Assembly (NCBI GenBank): GCA_945910005.1
Contig: OX246740.1
Span: 2,976,736-3,040,735 of the forward strand
DNA: 64,000 nucleotides
Origin: Isoperla grammatica
Lineage: Eukaryota > Arthropoda > Insecta > Plecoptera > Perlodidae
Direction of reading: 5' to 3'
Shown: positions 23,955-36,977 of the stretch, piece after piece
Numbering within the stretch: position 1 is the first letter of the stretch
Layout of the letters: each line of letters begins with the position of its first letter
Program-made: the position numbers and the translations under genes
Notes under the pieces: generated by a model
Database searches by the model: none
Told to the model about the DNA's origin: nothing
What the model saw: the letters and a program-made list of their open reading frames with translations, nothing else

Positions 23955-24075
23955 AGCCGTCCGCCGTAGCTCATAATTATATAGTAGGTACGGTTGGGGC
24001 GTAGGTCATAAGGTCATAAGTCATACGCGTCCCCCTAGGGAGGGACGTGTGTTCGAAACCCGCATAAGTTTTAGG
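23955..24075 (+). repeat. tRNA-like SINE head candidate
   Basis: GTAGCTCATAATTATATAGTAG resembles an A-box region, and GTGTTCGAAACCC near 24050 resembles a B box. No tail is defined. Confidence 0.4.
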
Positions 24076-24378
24076 CGATGATATTTACTTGATATCCTTT
24101 TGTCGATACAAAGAAATTTTATGCCCAAATCATAAACACGCCCCTCGAGGCTAAAGTCAAGAAGGGCTTTAGCGTATCGAATGAGAAACAAAGCGCGCGA
24201 ACGATCCGAACCACTAAGTGATAATGAGTGTAATCATCAGTTTCAAGTGCAGCAAGAAGACGATGTCAACGATACGAACGGATCAAATACATAAGTATTT
24301 TTGTAGTTGCATATTATTAATTTGGTTTATTTCGTTTTTTTATAAACTATTTGGAAGTGCTGGCAATTTCAGGAAGCT

Positions 24379-24393
24379 CCCCCCCCCCCCCCC
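24379..24393. repeat. C15 homopolymer
   Basis: Fifteen C residues in otherwise AT-rich DNA. Confidence 0.9.
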
Positions 24394-24399
24394 TCTGTA

Positions 24400-25270
24400 T
24401 ACGTCACTAGTTCTAGGTATAACTATTCACGATATCTATTGCGATTTTAAATCCGATTAGGAGGCCTAAGAGTAAAAAAGACAGACAGAAAAAGAGCAAA
24501 ACTAGTAGTGTCCTCTAATAGTTTTAAAGGAGTTATACTTTACTTTGGTAAAGGGAGTTTTCTGTGAACGCCACTTTAATTAATGTAACTCGGATTAATC
24601 AGACAAAATCGGATACGAACACATATAGAAACTCCATACAAAATATGTGTGTGTAACCGTGTTCTATAGGTCCGACTTCAAGAGGAAACATTTTCAAAGT
24701 TACGGTCTATAGTACAATGTTTTATCAGGGGTTTGATGATATATTACTTTACAGTTCACAGTTGTGACAAGTACAATTGTTAATAACATATAACATCACC
24801 CCAACAAAAAACATTTTGCTTCTGTAAAAATACTTTATTTCGGAAGCACAGTTGACGACTAACGTTTAAGTTGCGCCTTCAAAATCTCCAAATCGTTTAC
24901 GGGGTATACTGCCATCCGATCAAGCAATCGCTAAAGACACCCACATGAATTTACAAAGTAAGTTCAAATCAAGTTGTGTAATGAGAATGACAACCACGTT
25001 TACATTTAACGTCATCAACAATCATCAACAATCAGTGACCTGAGATTACGCATTGTTGATGGCGTCAAGTCTGTAGCTGAACTTAGCAACGATAGTCCGG
25101 CTTTCGGGCATTACAATGACAGTGGAAATTAAAGCTATTTAGTATTAATTTATATTCAATTAAAAAATATTACTGAGAATGCACAGGGCGTTACCTGGGC
25201 CGGAGCATTCCGGTTTCCTTTTTGAAACCTTAATGCGCGTTCCGGTTATTATGTTATTCTTGTTAATTTG
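24400..25270. other. gene-free stretch
   Basis: Only a small inverted repeat is noticeable (GTCATCAACAAT near 25012 against ATTGTTGATGGC near 25052). Confidence 0.45.
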
Positions 25271-25912
25271 TACGAGGGCATAGGCGTGCGCAGGGGGGGG
25301 CAAGGGGGGGCAGCGGCCCCCCATTAGGACAGGTGAGCTTTTTTTTGTAATAGAATTTGGCCCAGGGTATACAGTATACGCCTGCCGATCGTAAAAGACA
25401 AGAAGAGGATGTATAGCACCTTCCTCATATTAAATATAGTCCTCAAACTGTCACTGTTGCTCCAACTGTCTTGCCCGTTTGACCCGGGAAACAATAGGTC
25501 CAGGATAGTGCCTGTCGTAATGGGTGACAAAAATGCTGACGCCTGACATAATGGTTCTAATATTACCTAGATTGGAATGACGTTGGAATCAGCTGACCGG
25601 CCTCAACATCAACTGTTGCCTTACCACCAAGATTTTGGCTGTGGGACTGACCACTTCCTTCACTTTGTAACAATAATATCACTGATATCCACAAATAGTC
25701 GTGTGAAACTAACCCATTGAACAGACAACCTGTACTCCTCCTAATACGCTCCAAAACACGTTTAAAAATGCATGTCTTTAAAAAAATCTTCTGCGGAGCT
25801 TTTTTGTGGGGGGCATCCCCCCCACACTCCCCATTGGCGCCGCCGTGAAGTACTTTCATTGGGAATTTATTGTGTCCCCCCATTGATCAACCTCTGCGCG
25901 CTAGGGTGGTTA
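25271..25912. mobile_element. possible hAT-like element, ends uncertain
   Basis: The left end TAGGCGTGCGCAGGGGGGG and the right end CTCTGCGCGCTAGGG form degenerate inverted repeats of a type common in hAT elements. No 8-bp duplication can be matched. Minus frames of 106 aa (25563-25883) and 68 aa (25324-25530) could be remnants of one interrupted frame, but I recognise no transposase motif in them. Confidence 0.4.
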
Positions 25913-27125
25913 TAGGTTATACGTTGTCCACAATGACGCGGGCCCATGCAAGACCCAGTACAAGGAAGGAATGATCGCAGTTACTACCCATACCCTGATC
26001 TCAATCTTTGCTTCATTCTCTACTGGATACGTTAATTTTATGTTAGATTACTAACGAGCCACATTCTGTGAATAGGTTCCGAACTATAGGAGTTACATCT
26101 TTCGGGAATTAAGACGGATGCGTTCGTAGATGCATGTAGTATTTTGTGGTGCTGGTGTAGTGTTTAGATGAAAGACAATAAAATCATTGCGAGTTGACTG
26201 ATCAGCAAAGAATACTAGGAAAACGCTCCGCGTTGCCAGATGAGCGATTGTTTTTCATTAAATCAAAAAAATCATTTACATATCATATTACTCTTACAAA
26301 AAAAACGATACCTTTATAATAAACATATATTTTTTTACAAGATGGCGGTTTAAGTTACAACCTTAGAATTTGTGTACTTTAATTCTAGATATGCTGTTAA
26401 TAATTGCACGAAATATTATTTAAATCCGTTAATAAATGGTCTTTAAATAAATTAAAACCTTCAAGTTGAATTTTCAATGAATTTTCACATAATTTCATTC
26501 AACCATGCTCTTCTTAATAGGCTCTAATTCATAAACTATTAAACTAATCTGTGTATAGAACGTTGCATAATGTAGATACAGACTAGATCTAAAGTGTGAT
26601 ATTGTTTAACAACGGATCGGAATATCGGATCGGTAGTTTTGTAAGAAAGGTACGTTGATTTTTTTAAACTTGAGTTTCAATTCGATTCTTTGTCGTAACC
26701 ACTATGTAGTCAACTTGTGGCAGAGTGCTGGCTGGCATCGTTGTAAAATATAATATAAAACAGTTGTATTATTTCTTACTTAGTTCATGTCCTTGTGATT
26801 TTATTTTATTTACAACTCGCAGTTTTAACTTTTAACACCATATAACTTCGTACTACCTTTTTTTCGTATTATCTTTGTACTACCATGGTATAAGAAGGTA
26901 CTATAAGTTATTGGGTTATGATGTAATATAGCCTAATATATCTCTGTATGATATTCAATATTATATTAGTTAAAATATTAATATGTTTTATATTTGTACT
27001 ACGTGATATTAAAACTAGTTGCCCGGCATTCGGCAAACAAGTAGTATAATTACTGTGCTAATAAATAAAAATGTATTATTTTTATAGAAGAAACGTTTTA
27101 TAATTCTTATTAGAGAAAAAAACCG
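25913..27125. other. gene-free AT-rich stretch
   Basis: No coding or repeat signals were recognised. Confidence 0.5.
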
Positions 27126-27212
27126 ATAATTTTCACGATTGTCACCTTCACGTGCCACTGTTGGCAGCGGAGCTTCGAATAGCGTTCATACGCAGATAAG
27201 AAATTTACTACG

Positions 27213-27231
27213 TAAGGAATTCCGAATTCCT
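27213..27231. repeat. perfect short palindrome
   Basis: AAGGAATTC-C-GAATTCCTT is a perfect 19-bp palindrome. TTCATACG strings flank it on both sides (about 27186 and 27242), suggesting a small foldback unit. Confidence 0.6.
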
Positions 27232-27400
27232 TATCTGTGGTTCATACGTCATAACTTCCCCTATCGCCAGCCGACTTGACCTTGAAGCGTCTCTCGCTCA
27301 TGCAACACACACGATAATTGCTATTGGCTCTCGATGCCTGACTGACACCTCACCGGGCCCGCCTCCGAGCTTGAGACAAAACTATACGCTCTCTCTCTAA

Positions 27401-28125
27401 GGGCCGGTTTTTCAATCAGTTTTGTAACCAGTGATTAGATCAACCAGAGCTATTACCAACTTGAGAATGCTGTGATACTGTTAGTAACCATTTATCAAAC
27501 GTCTCCTAATTACTCTTATCAAATTGAAAGAATTCTTATTCCAGCGACTTTAAATTCGTATGTAAACCACATTGTATAAAAGTTCAAATCAGCAATATCA
27601 TACTATTTATATACAAACTAATAAATAGCTATGATTTATATTGGTCAACATGTGTATTATGATGCAATAGTGTTTTGTTCAGGTAAAAAAACACACCTTT
27701 CAACAGTGATTTGAAAGAATTTGGTACAGACAGATCATTGTTGTCTAAACACTGGATGGACCATCAATTTACCAAAGGCTGGTTAGGTACTTCCACGGCC
27801 TCTTCTAGGTTGCATAATTTAATATCTTTGTGAGCTTGACAAATGACTTCACTCATTTCAAGCAATAATAGCCAACCAGACAAACAAATACATACACTAC
27901 TTTATTTACTATTTATCAAACATGCAGGCTTATGAATTCAATAAATTAAAACTGACTTGTGCTTTTTAAAAATTGTTATCATATAGGCCTACAAAATTAG
28001 TTTGATCTAAAAAAAAAAAACATTTTTAATATGTTTGGGTTGCATCTACATTTTACATTGACAATGTTGGTAAAATCCTTGGTTACCCTAACCACTGGTT
28101 ACAAAACTGATTGAAAAACCGGCCC
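27401..28125. mobile_element. PIF/Harbinger-type MITE, 725 bp, TAA duplication
   Basis: The ends are perfect inverted repeats of about 33 bp (GGGCCGGTTTTTCAATCAGT continuing through TTTGTAACCAGTG). TAA lies immediately outside each end (27398-27400 and 28126-28128). These are the hallmarks of PIF/Harbinger. The interior is AT-rich without a transposase or Myb-like frame, so the element is non-autonomous. The clean ends suggest a fairly young insertion. Confidence 0.9.
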
Positions 28126-28319
28126 TAAATGAGTTGGACGAAGCTTGAAGTGCCTTGTGAATCGTTTCTTTTATCCTGAGGACTGGTACGGCCAACACGA
28201 ATGATATATTAGAGCACTTTTCAGATGCTACGGTCTTATCTCGTTAGATTGTAGGCCTCTCTGTTGAACAAGACAGCCTTCTTAGAAGCTGTAGTGCAGT
28301 TTCTCAAACCGCTTATTTG

Positions 28320-29207
28320 CAGAGTTGAGTAGTAACTTTTTGAAAGTAACGCGTTACTTGTAACGCGTTACTTTTTCGGTAACTTTTAGGCTAACTAGTT
28401 ACTTTTTCCTCGACAGTAACTTTTAACGTTGAAAGTTACTATTGATAAGGAACTTTAAAAAAAAAATGAAAAGTTACTTTTGAAACAGCCTATGGTTTTT
28501 TAAATGTACCAACAGCAAAACACTCGTATTGCGGCTGTTTCAGGTCAAAAATCTTCGACCCCCCCCCCCCCCATTCCTAGAATTCATACATAACTGTATC
28601 CTTTGGAAACCATTCCAGCAGCAGCCGGCTAAATAGGTTGAATGGGAACTGACTGACAACCAATAAACAAAAGTGGATGTTATTTCTTTGTGGTGTGAGC
28701 AACACTGCTTTGCTAGTATACCTCACACTATTATCGAAGGTGGCCGGCAGACGTTATAGTTCATAGTAGTATTTGGGAAATGGATTAGTGGATGTATTAT
28801 TAACGTAGCATGCTGAATGTTCGATGGCCGTGAAAACTTAAACGCGCTTAGGAGGTCCATCCATACCTTCGGCTCTTTTGTTGACATGTCCAATTTTGAC
28901 TTCCTATTTACTGTTAGTCTTTACAAAACTCAGACTGCTGTTCTAATGATTTCCGACATACTCCGCCCGGCGCCCGCCAGCAAGGATTAGCGGGTTGAAT
29001 GAAACTTGAAAGCAATATTATCAAAATTTCCCATCAAAATTTCCTAAAAGTAACTTTTAAAGTAACTTTTAAAGTAACTTTTAATTTTCAAAGTAACTTT
29101 TAGTTACTTTTTCCAACAAGGAACTTTTAACGTTTAAAAGTTACTTTTAAAGGCAAGTAACTTAACTTTTTAAAAGTTCCTTTTTAAAAGTAACTTACGC
29201 AACTCTG
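28320..29207. mobile_element. hAT element, 888 bp, perfect 8-bp duplication
   Basis: The ends CAGAGTTGAGTAGTAAC and GTAACTTACGCAACTCTG are inverted repeats. The flanks are an exact 8-bp duplication CTTATTTG (28312-28319 and 29208-29215). Both subterminal regions are packed with AAAGTAAC/GTTACTTT repeats, about a dozen per side, as in the Tol2/Ac group where such motifs bind transposase. There is no transposase frame; a C14 run sits at 28559-28572. Confidence 0.95.
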
Positions 29208-29404
29208 CTTATTTGGCCTCGTGTCTGAACACAGTTCAGTGCTAATGCGGAGACGACAAAAATGTGGTGTTTTCCAAATTCCAATGGCTGCAGACGAGCA
29301 CAATTTTACAACAATATTATAGAGGAACCAGTGCGGACTAAGTGTAAGCCATTAGGGAACGATAATAATTAATAAATAATAAAACATTAGCTGAGCTTTA
29401 AGCA

Positions 29405-29610
29405 GGGGCACAATAGGATGTATTCACATAAAGCGCATGGCGGCCATACCGGGTCCCACAATGATTGGTGTTTCAGATAGCTTTTGGTTGAAATTCAACT
29501 GTTACTTACTGGAAAGCAACAAAACTCATTTTGTACAATGGCATAAAGTAATCATTTTCGAAATCTTTATCGGGGGATATACGTGCTAAAAGACTCATGT
29601 TTTATAAATT
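29405..29610 (+). mobile_element. partial TATAGGGTGTATTCACG MITE
   Basis: AGGATGTATTCACATAAAGC, GCGCATGGCGGCCATAC and ATCGGGGGATATACGTG match 61756-62132 in the same order. The right end is not recognisable. Confidence 0.55.
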
Positions 29611-29637
29611 AAATAAAAAAAATATTCACATTTAGAG

Positions 29638-29790
29638 TCTACCCACTCAGTAACTAAACTGATTTGCAGTGGGGGACTTTAATTTAAAGTGACTAAACCA
29701 ACCCTGTAGGCTTCAAACACCATCGACGAGTGAGCGATAACCAATCAAAGATCGATATTTCAAATACGAATATGGTAAGAATATTTGTCT
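29638..29790. repeat. SINE tail fragment next to palindromic-MITE fragment
   Basis: GTCTACCCACTCAGTAAC at 29638 is the tail shared by the SINEs at 715 and 57520. GAGTGAGCGATAACCAATCA and GATCGATATTT near 29729-29762 match the centre of the ACTTGTCCC palindromic family. Both are truncated. Confidence 0.45.
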
Positions 29791-30161
29791 TCTATTGACA
29801 ACTCAAATGTCAACACAGATTTTGGCCTCTAAAGTGCCCGTTGTGAGAGAACAGGAACGAGCACTGTATAAAAGAGGTAATGTACTGCACAACAATGCGA
29901 GCAGTGCAACAGCTGTAACCTGCGAGATACCGATTGGTCGACATTGACATTGTCGACATTAGTGGATATGACAGACTTCTACCGGGAAGATACCGGTATC
30001 AAAAATAGATAAAACTTGGTAATACTCTCAGTTTTCTTGCCCGACGCGCGTAAATGTAATGTTAGGTTGGGATCTTGTTGTTCATTTCACCATAGTGATA
30101 TTCACAAGTGTGTTGACGTTCATTGGGATGCGCCTAGTATAAAAGTACTTTGTATACCCAG

Positions 30162-31507
30162 CAGGGGCGGCTCGCGCATAAGGGCACACGGGCACGTGAC
30201 CCAATTTCCTCCTGCCAACAATCACTCATATTAAATTCCGAGTTGTGGACTTGTGATATATTTACATAAAATCGGAGTTTGTATTTTCAAAATGCACATT
30301 CAAATAAAAGCGCGCTGGGCGCTTCTCTAGGAGGTGCCCGAAATCTGCGACAGAGTGCCATACTATGCAGAGTGCAGATAGTGCGCGGAGTGACGACCTT
30401 GGGTTGCAAAGAATCAACTACCCGGCGCATGCGCTCTTTCATTTCTTTTTCCAAGAAAGTGTGAGGGAAACCCCCGAAATTAGATGCTAAGATTAGGCAA
30501 GGTGGAGCCTGGTTTTCACTGGCCCAAGTGATTAGACGGTTTTACATTTACCGACTACGACTACTTTTATCACGCGAGCCGAGTGTGTGTGATTGTGTGC
30601 CGATTGCGTGCTGACAGGTGGTTGTCTTTGTGTACATTATAGTGCAGTGCGTGATTAACGTGGATTTTGACTTGTAGTGTTGCCTCATCACATAATTATG
30701 GACAGTGATAATATTCCGTGTTACACCAAAACAAAATGAATGAGGTAAGATACTTGAAAAAGAAATACTTGAGTTACGAAGATCGACTGTTAGCGAAGAC
30801 ATTAGGTCCACAAGACCAGATTTGTGCATTAGTCAGGGTGTCCCGTAGCTAATGCATTCTCCTGTTTTACATGCCTTTTGTTTGGCGGCGATTATACATG
30901 CGTAGGGATTTGTCACATATAGCCTACATAACCTCACATTAACACAGCTGTTGCTGTTGTGGTTGTTGTATTTATCAACTAGCCTAATTGTCATAAGTAG
31001 GTAGTTTAGTTTAGTTCTTAAGTTGGTCATACTGTTTAAATCTAGCCATGACTCGACGCGGGAGTCGGGTGTCCAATTTCAAACATGGTAGGTTTCTTTA
31101 CGTGTTATAAAAAGTGTTCAATAAATTTATATTCATCCTGAAGTATTGTGTACTTATTTTAGATAAGACATAACAGGATTGGTGTCAAAGATTTGAAACA
31201 CTTGAGTGAGAAAAACAAAAAATATGGACTATCCAAAGTCATTTGGACAATGAAATGAGTCTACCGTTGATAGGTAGGAATAATATCAGACAATAACTAT
31301 AGATGTCGGCTATAGAATTTCTGTTTGTAGACACAATGACACAGACGTTAAAATATTAGGTAAGTTTGCATGTGCTGGTATTTTATTATGCCTATCTTCT
31401 GTATCTGTGTCAGTGTCTAAATGTAACTCTAAAATGCGACTAACTACCCATTTTAAAGGTTAACTGATTTGTGCCCTACCTATTCCAAACCCCACGGGCC
31501 GCCACTG
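30162..31507 (+). mobile_element. hAT element, 1346 bp, perfect 8-bp duplication
   Basis: Starts CAGGGGCGGCTCG and ends CGGGCCGCCACTG, with exact ATACCCAG duplications at 30154-30161 and 31508-31515. It is too short for a full transposase but keeps the start of one (see 30736-30852). It is therefore an internally deleted derivative of an autonomous hAT, not a MITE of unknown parentage. Confidence 0.95.
30736..30852 (+). pseudogene. hAT transposase N-terminal remnant
   Basis: A short frame starting at the ATG at 30736 reads MNEVRYLKKKYLSYEDRLLA-KTLG and then stops within 40 codons. A one-base shift after KTLG would instead give RSTRPDLCISQ. LSyEerL..K.LGrp.PDL.ISQ resembles the entry to the TTF-finger/DUF4371-type hAT transposases related to ZMYM and ZNF862, as I remember them. 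The GAGGTAAGA at 30742 also resembles a splice donor. Its position inside a bona fide hAT supports the call. Confidence 0.6.
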
Positions 31508-31515
31508 ATACCCAG

Positions 31516-33040
31516 CATGCGGTGTCTATAACTGACGCTGACAGTGCTAAGATAAAACTAACCGCTGTCCGAAGCAAAACGCGTTGTATACAGTAGATTA
31601 AGCTCATCGGATTGAGATCAGATTGGAACGACGCATGTTATGAGTGTCCACGCGAAATATTTAGATAATGTAAATCGATCAGGTTTGCCAACGTCACGTT
31701 CAGATGTTGTTGGCCTTGGAGAACTGATTTTCGTACGAGCATCAGATAAACTTTAATTTATTGACCAAACAACAAAACATAAAATATACAATTGACATTT
31801 CAATAACAAAAATTATAATACAAAATTCGCATTTTTTTCAAGTAAGTGACCTTGGTACAGTTTTATATTTTGTGTTGTGTGTATTTTTAAGAATTATTCC
31901 AGGTCAATAAGTTTCTGCGTGTGATACATTTTAATAATGTGTATTACTCTCTCTGTGACAACAGTTATAGTCTGTTCAGATGTATGTTCTATTTCAGACG
32001 TACGCACGAATAAGACCTCAACAAATAATATGAATACTTGTATGAGTAATAATAATCAGCAGGGGTATCCAGCAATTGTCAAACCGTACTTGATAGAGAG
32101 TCATCAGGCAAAAAATGTTCTTGACTCAAGGTATACTCAAAAATACTTCATATAGTTCATACTTGATTAAAATATTAATTAGAATTCAATATATGATTGA
32201 TTGATTGATAATTGTTCCAATAGTGAGAAGCGCTTTCTAGAAGAACTACAAACTTCAAATTCGTGAGATAATTCCTTGAATTGATTGTGACTAATGATGA
32301 TATAATGATATGAAAAATAATATTGAAATTGTGTAGCAGCGCAAATAACTTATTTCTAAATAATTTGAATTTTCGACTTTCCTCGTCTGAGGAATGTTAA
32401 TAATGTTTTGATATAGATTCTCGTGGAAAGCGATTCTATGAAGGAACAATCAAGATATAATAATAATAATGTTTCATATAATATGGTTCGCCTACCACAT
32501 TGTCTTGTGATATAATACAAACATAAACCATTTCTAATCTTTACCGCCACAACTTTATTCGCTGCAGTTCACGTGAAACTGAAACGGATGTGTTATTACG
32601 ATTTGTAAACTGAGAAAATGTTTCCGCAAGATCCTTTTCCTCTACTCTTCCGAAATAGAATTTTAATTTCGATTCGGTATAAATTATTGTGTTATAGTTT
32701 AAAGTGGAGCAAAAAGATCAAATAAATACACCGGGGATTCAGTTGTTTATAACATTTCTACATTAGTAAACAACCTTCAGCCTGGACTAGTTTTCAGCTG
32801 TGTAGTAACGAGATTTGTAATAGTTCATACAATCAAATCTTCTTTGAAAAATAAATTATAAGTAGACAATCTCTTCCACTGTGTGTGTAATATGAATGCA
32901 CTAACTTATTGAACATCCTGTTTCATAATCGAAGTGTTCGAAATATGATATGCCAGATACATTACTGCAATTACTATTTACTATACTTCGCTACTGTTGA
33001 TTACAACATCCACCACTCATAATAATAGTACTGTCATGGC
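31516..33040. other. gene-free AT-rich stretch
   Basis: No gene or repeat recognised apart from a short TGAT run near 32193-32210. Confidence 0.5.
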
Positions 33041-33151
33041 TACTTCTACCACTACCACTACCAATACAAATACCAATACCACTACCAATACCACTACTGA
33101 TACTACTAGTCCACTACCACTACCACTACCACTACCACTACCACTACCACA
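33041..33151. repeat. ACTACC/ATACCA simple repeat
   Basis: Hexamer and trimer units of CTACCA and ATACCA with a clean (CCACTA)n block at about 33111-33150. Confidence 0.9.
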
Positions 33152-33299
33152 GGCTACTAGTACTACTTTATATTAGGAGTAACCAAAGTATATATATTAG
33201 TAGATAGTAGCTGATATATGTTGACTGCCGATCTACCGGGTAAGTCGGGGTTGTTTTGTATTCATGTTCTATTATGGTGTTTTCGTCAACGCGTCAACA

Positions 33300-33615
<316 letters not shown>

Positions 33616-33619
33616 TGTA

Positions 33620-35199
33620 TAATGTAAAACATTGAAATTCTTTTGAAAAAAACAGATTTTTATGTTTTCATAGTAATAAATTCAAATGATAAGAATAACT
33701 ATAATTTATTTCAAAGGTTTTTTTTTTATCAAACACAATAAAATAAAGGAAACGAGTAATATTTTATTATTTACTTGGCAGAAACGAAGCAGCCCTTGTT
33801 TACATTTTCAAAACAAATGTATATTTTAGAAATATTCTGTCTCCTTAAAATAAGGCAAAATCAGTGATTTTATGTTTCTGTAGTTATCGTGGTATCTAGA
33901 TTAATAAATTAGGAGAAATGCTAGAGCTGCTGTAACAAGATTCAACATGGTTGCACATTGTAGATAACAGTTCCATTCTGTACGTTATCACGTCCAGTAG
34001 TCGGTAAAAACATAAACACAATCATCAGTTGGATTTCAATCTCGAGTTCTTCGATCCATGTCTTCGTCTCAACCAACACTCCTCGCCCAAATCTTACAAC
34101 AAGTTCTTCGACAGAGCTTATCAATGACAATCTACATCGAATTAAGACACCTGACAAGAACGAGTTCTTACTGGCGGTTATATATTCTAAAGTCCTAACT
34201 TAAGTGCATTTTCTTGTCTTACCGACAGAAATCAGATTGTAAAAGCTGTATACAACTGAAAAACCGAGCCAAAGATTACTAGCTTCGACCGCTGAATGAG
34301 TTATAACACAATTATCGAACTATCTCAAGGGATCAAGATCGCATATTAACTGTCTAAAAGGATTCAATATAATAAATTAAATGTTTTAATTGAATTAATT
34401 AATCTCTTAAACCCGTAAAATTAAAGGTGTCAATTAAGAAACTGCATAGAGATTGTGTTAATTAATTTACATAATATGGCAATGACGCGATGAGACCTCA
34501 CATGCAGTGATATGACTAGGAATATGAGCAGGGCCGGATTTCAGCACCCATTGGTTAATACGGTAGACCCTCCCCCCCCCCCCCCCCCCCCGCCCCCCGC
34601 TCAAGTCCCAACATATACAGAAGAAAATATTTTGCTACTGCAGAGTGCCACTAAGGGACTCGATTTAGCCTCAATTTAGATCAATGGTTTACAATATAAC
34701 AGGCTAGCTGTTCAGAAAGTACATGAACATGAACATGTAAACACAGAAAATAATATGACTGTGCAGATATTTTCTACACAGATACAATAACAAAGGTATT
34801 TAATACCTTCAATAATCCACACCCGCAGGTACAAACAATAAACATACAATCTCGCACCGGCACAATTATTTCTAGACGTCATCGTCAATGTTATACATAC
34901 GTATGTAGCACACAATGACAGTGAGTGATGATGACATACGATCAGTCGAACAGCCCACCGCTCGCCAAAAACAATGATTAAAGGCCAACTTGGTGTAAAA
35001 AAAGGAGAATCAAGGCAAGCAAATTGAATGACGTGTGGAGAGTTGTGTTCAGTATTCATACAGACATCTCTCCTTGTATAACTATCTCTTCCTATAGTAA
35101 ATTCATGATGTCAGACTGCGATTCTGGAGAAAGATACTTTTGCCATCGGTTGACCGTCACCTTTTGGTGTGTAGAGCTGGGCTCCTTCTACCAAACCCT
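33620..35199. other. gene-free stretch
   Basis: Contains a C20 run at 34572-34591 preceded by CAGGGCCGGATT (34529), which resembles one hAT end without a partner. No gene is recognised. Confidence 0.45.
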
Positions 35200-35620
35200 T
35201 TATCTATTTATTATTATTTTTTATTTATTTTTTTATTAACAGTTAAAACTAAGACACTTAATATATTAAAGTCGACAAAACACACCACTAACATAAGTAT
35301 ATACAAATACACAGCGCATATTAATAATAAACAAAGCAGATAGAATAACTAATACAGAGCATTCAACATATGAGTCCGAAACAGAAGTAAAGAAGAGTTG
35401 AAAATGTCCACATTTTGATGCCTTACAACAAAATTATTGTACACATTTTGTACTCTCGTAAAAAAACAAACTTTGAGGCATCAACACGACCTCTTGGTGG
35501 CTTAAAGAGAACAGTATGATGGTTAAAACGTGGAGGAGCATTCAAACAAAACAAACCTTAAATTTTATGTGAAGAAACATATAGTTATTGAGGATTTTAT
35601 GCATGCATTCATGCCTTTTC
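35200..35620 (-). repeat. possible LINE 3' end, minus strand
   Basis: The minus strand reads FKPPRGRVDASKFVF near 35510-35465, then stops, and closes with an A-rich tail whose complement is the T-rich 35200-35240. The order suggests a LINE C-terminus plus 3' UTR, but the motif match is weak. Confidence 0.3.
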
Positions 35621-36086
35621 ATCTACTTGTTAAATATGCATAGTCAGTTATTGGAAATAAATACTATATACGTTCAGCAGGTGAAATACATTTATTCTAT
35701 GATTTTCGTCATATAAAAAATTAAAGAAATAAGGAATAAATACAGAAAAGCAGCGTAAGATGATATAACTGATCGTCAAGCTTTAAGGACTTGTACCAAA
35801 TTTTGTAACAATTCAATTTTTTCAAAGGCATGAAAATATATATAAAGCTACCGGTACCTATTAATAATTTCAAATCAATTAATTTATTAATTTGATAATA
35901 TAATTTCAACTAAAAAAATGTCGATGTATTGAGAAGGGAATGTTGAAAATTTATAAAAGAGAATCATAATGGTAGTTGATCCTTGGTGTATCATAGTGAT
36001 GATTTCTGGACAAAATCTATGTAATGCGGTGACTCAACACGTGTCGTACTTGGAGCTTAGATAGGATAAGATTGAGTATTATCAAT
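35621..36086. other. gene-free stretch
   Basis: AT-rich, nothing supported. Confidence 0.45.
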
Positions 36087-36196
36087 ATACAGTGGTAGAG
36101 AAAACCCTATCTTTGGACTAAGGATACAGTGGTAGAGAAGGGCTATCCCTGGATTAAGGATACAGTGGTAGAGAAGGGCTATCCCTGGGCTAAGAA
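36087..36196. repeat. tandem repeat, 36-37 bp unit, 3 copies
   Basis: TACAGTGGTAGAGAA starts units at 36088, 36125 and 36161, each followed by a variant of GGGCTATCCCTGGATTAAGG. Confidence 0.85.
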
Positions 36197-36594
36197 ACCA
36201 ATTAATTTTGTTAAGGAAACGTTCTGAGATTGGGGTCCGTTTCGCAACAAAATATCGTAATAAGAAAAGTGTACAAATGTTGATGAAATACAATCCAACT
36301 AGACACAATTTTCACTTACGTAAATCTTAACCAGACACCTTATTCTGGTCGGGAGATTTGTTTAAACGAAAGTGGATCCTTTCACAACGTCAGATGCATT
36401 TCCTTGACTTTATGTGCAACAACTACTATCTACAAGCACACCACGCATTTCACGAACACCCGCATTATGAAATGCATTTAATTTCCTTTCTAAATGTCTG
36501 ACTATTACTTCGGATACCTGACAGAGACCATGATATTAGAATTGCGTCGCTATTTATTATGCATTCACAGTTGTATAATTAATCTACTCCTCCT

Positions 36595-36607
36595 CCCCCC
36601 CCCCCCC
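36595..36607. repeat. C13 homopolymer
   Basis: Thirteen C residues in AT-rich DNA. Confidence 0.9.
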
Positions 36608-36835
36608 TTTTCCTTATCAGTCTCATACCCTTCATATTTTCACACAGAATGAACACAAGACAGAGCATTACTGTGTGTTTGCTGGATAAAATATACAACC
36701 CTTCATACCCCTCCGCGTTTCGCCCGTGCGCGGACGAACGCCCACTTCCGCGCCGAGTGCATGTGTAACTTCTGCAGGCCAGCAGCTAAGCGCGGGCGCG
36801 GGGTCTGCCCGCTCTGTGTGCTTTTTTAAAGGGCT

Positions 36836-36925
36836 AGATGCACATCCAGTCAACTGTCAAGTTAAGTGCACGATTAGGTGCTATGGGATTGTTTTATTAG
36901 ATGCTATTTCCCATGAGAAAAACAC
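36836..36925 (+). repeat. dispersed repeat R2, copy 2
   Basis: AGATGCACATCCAGTCAACTG through ATGCTATTTCCCATGAGAAA is similar to 14305-14395. The GC-rich DNA just upstream (36710-36820) has short frames on both strands and no recognised product. Confidence 0.6.
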
Positions 36926-36977
36926 ATGACAAATCTGGTGTCTTTAAAGGAAGGCAACAGTGAATACTTCCTGTAAG

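Noticed and set aside
34526..34600. hAT-like left end CAGGGCCGGATT next to a C20 run
   Set aside because: No matching right end or 8-bp duplication was found.
36720..36830. GC-rich patch as a promoter or CpG island
   Set aside because: It is short, has no supported transcript start or exon, and lies beside repeat R2.
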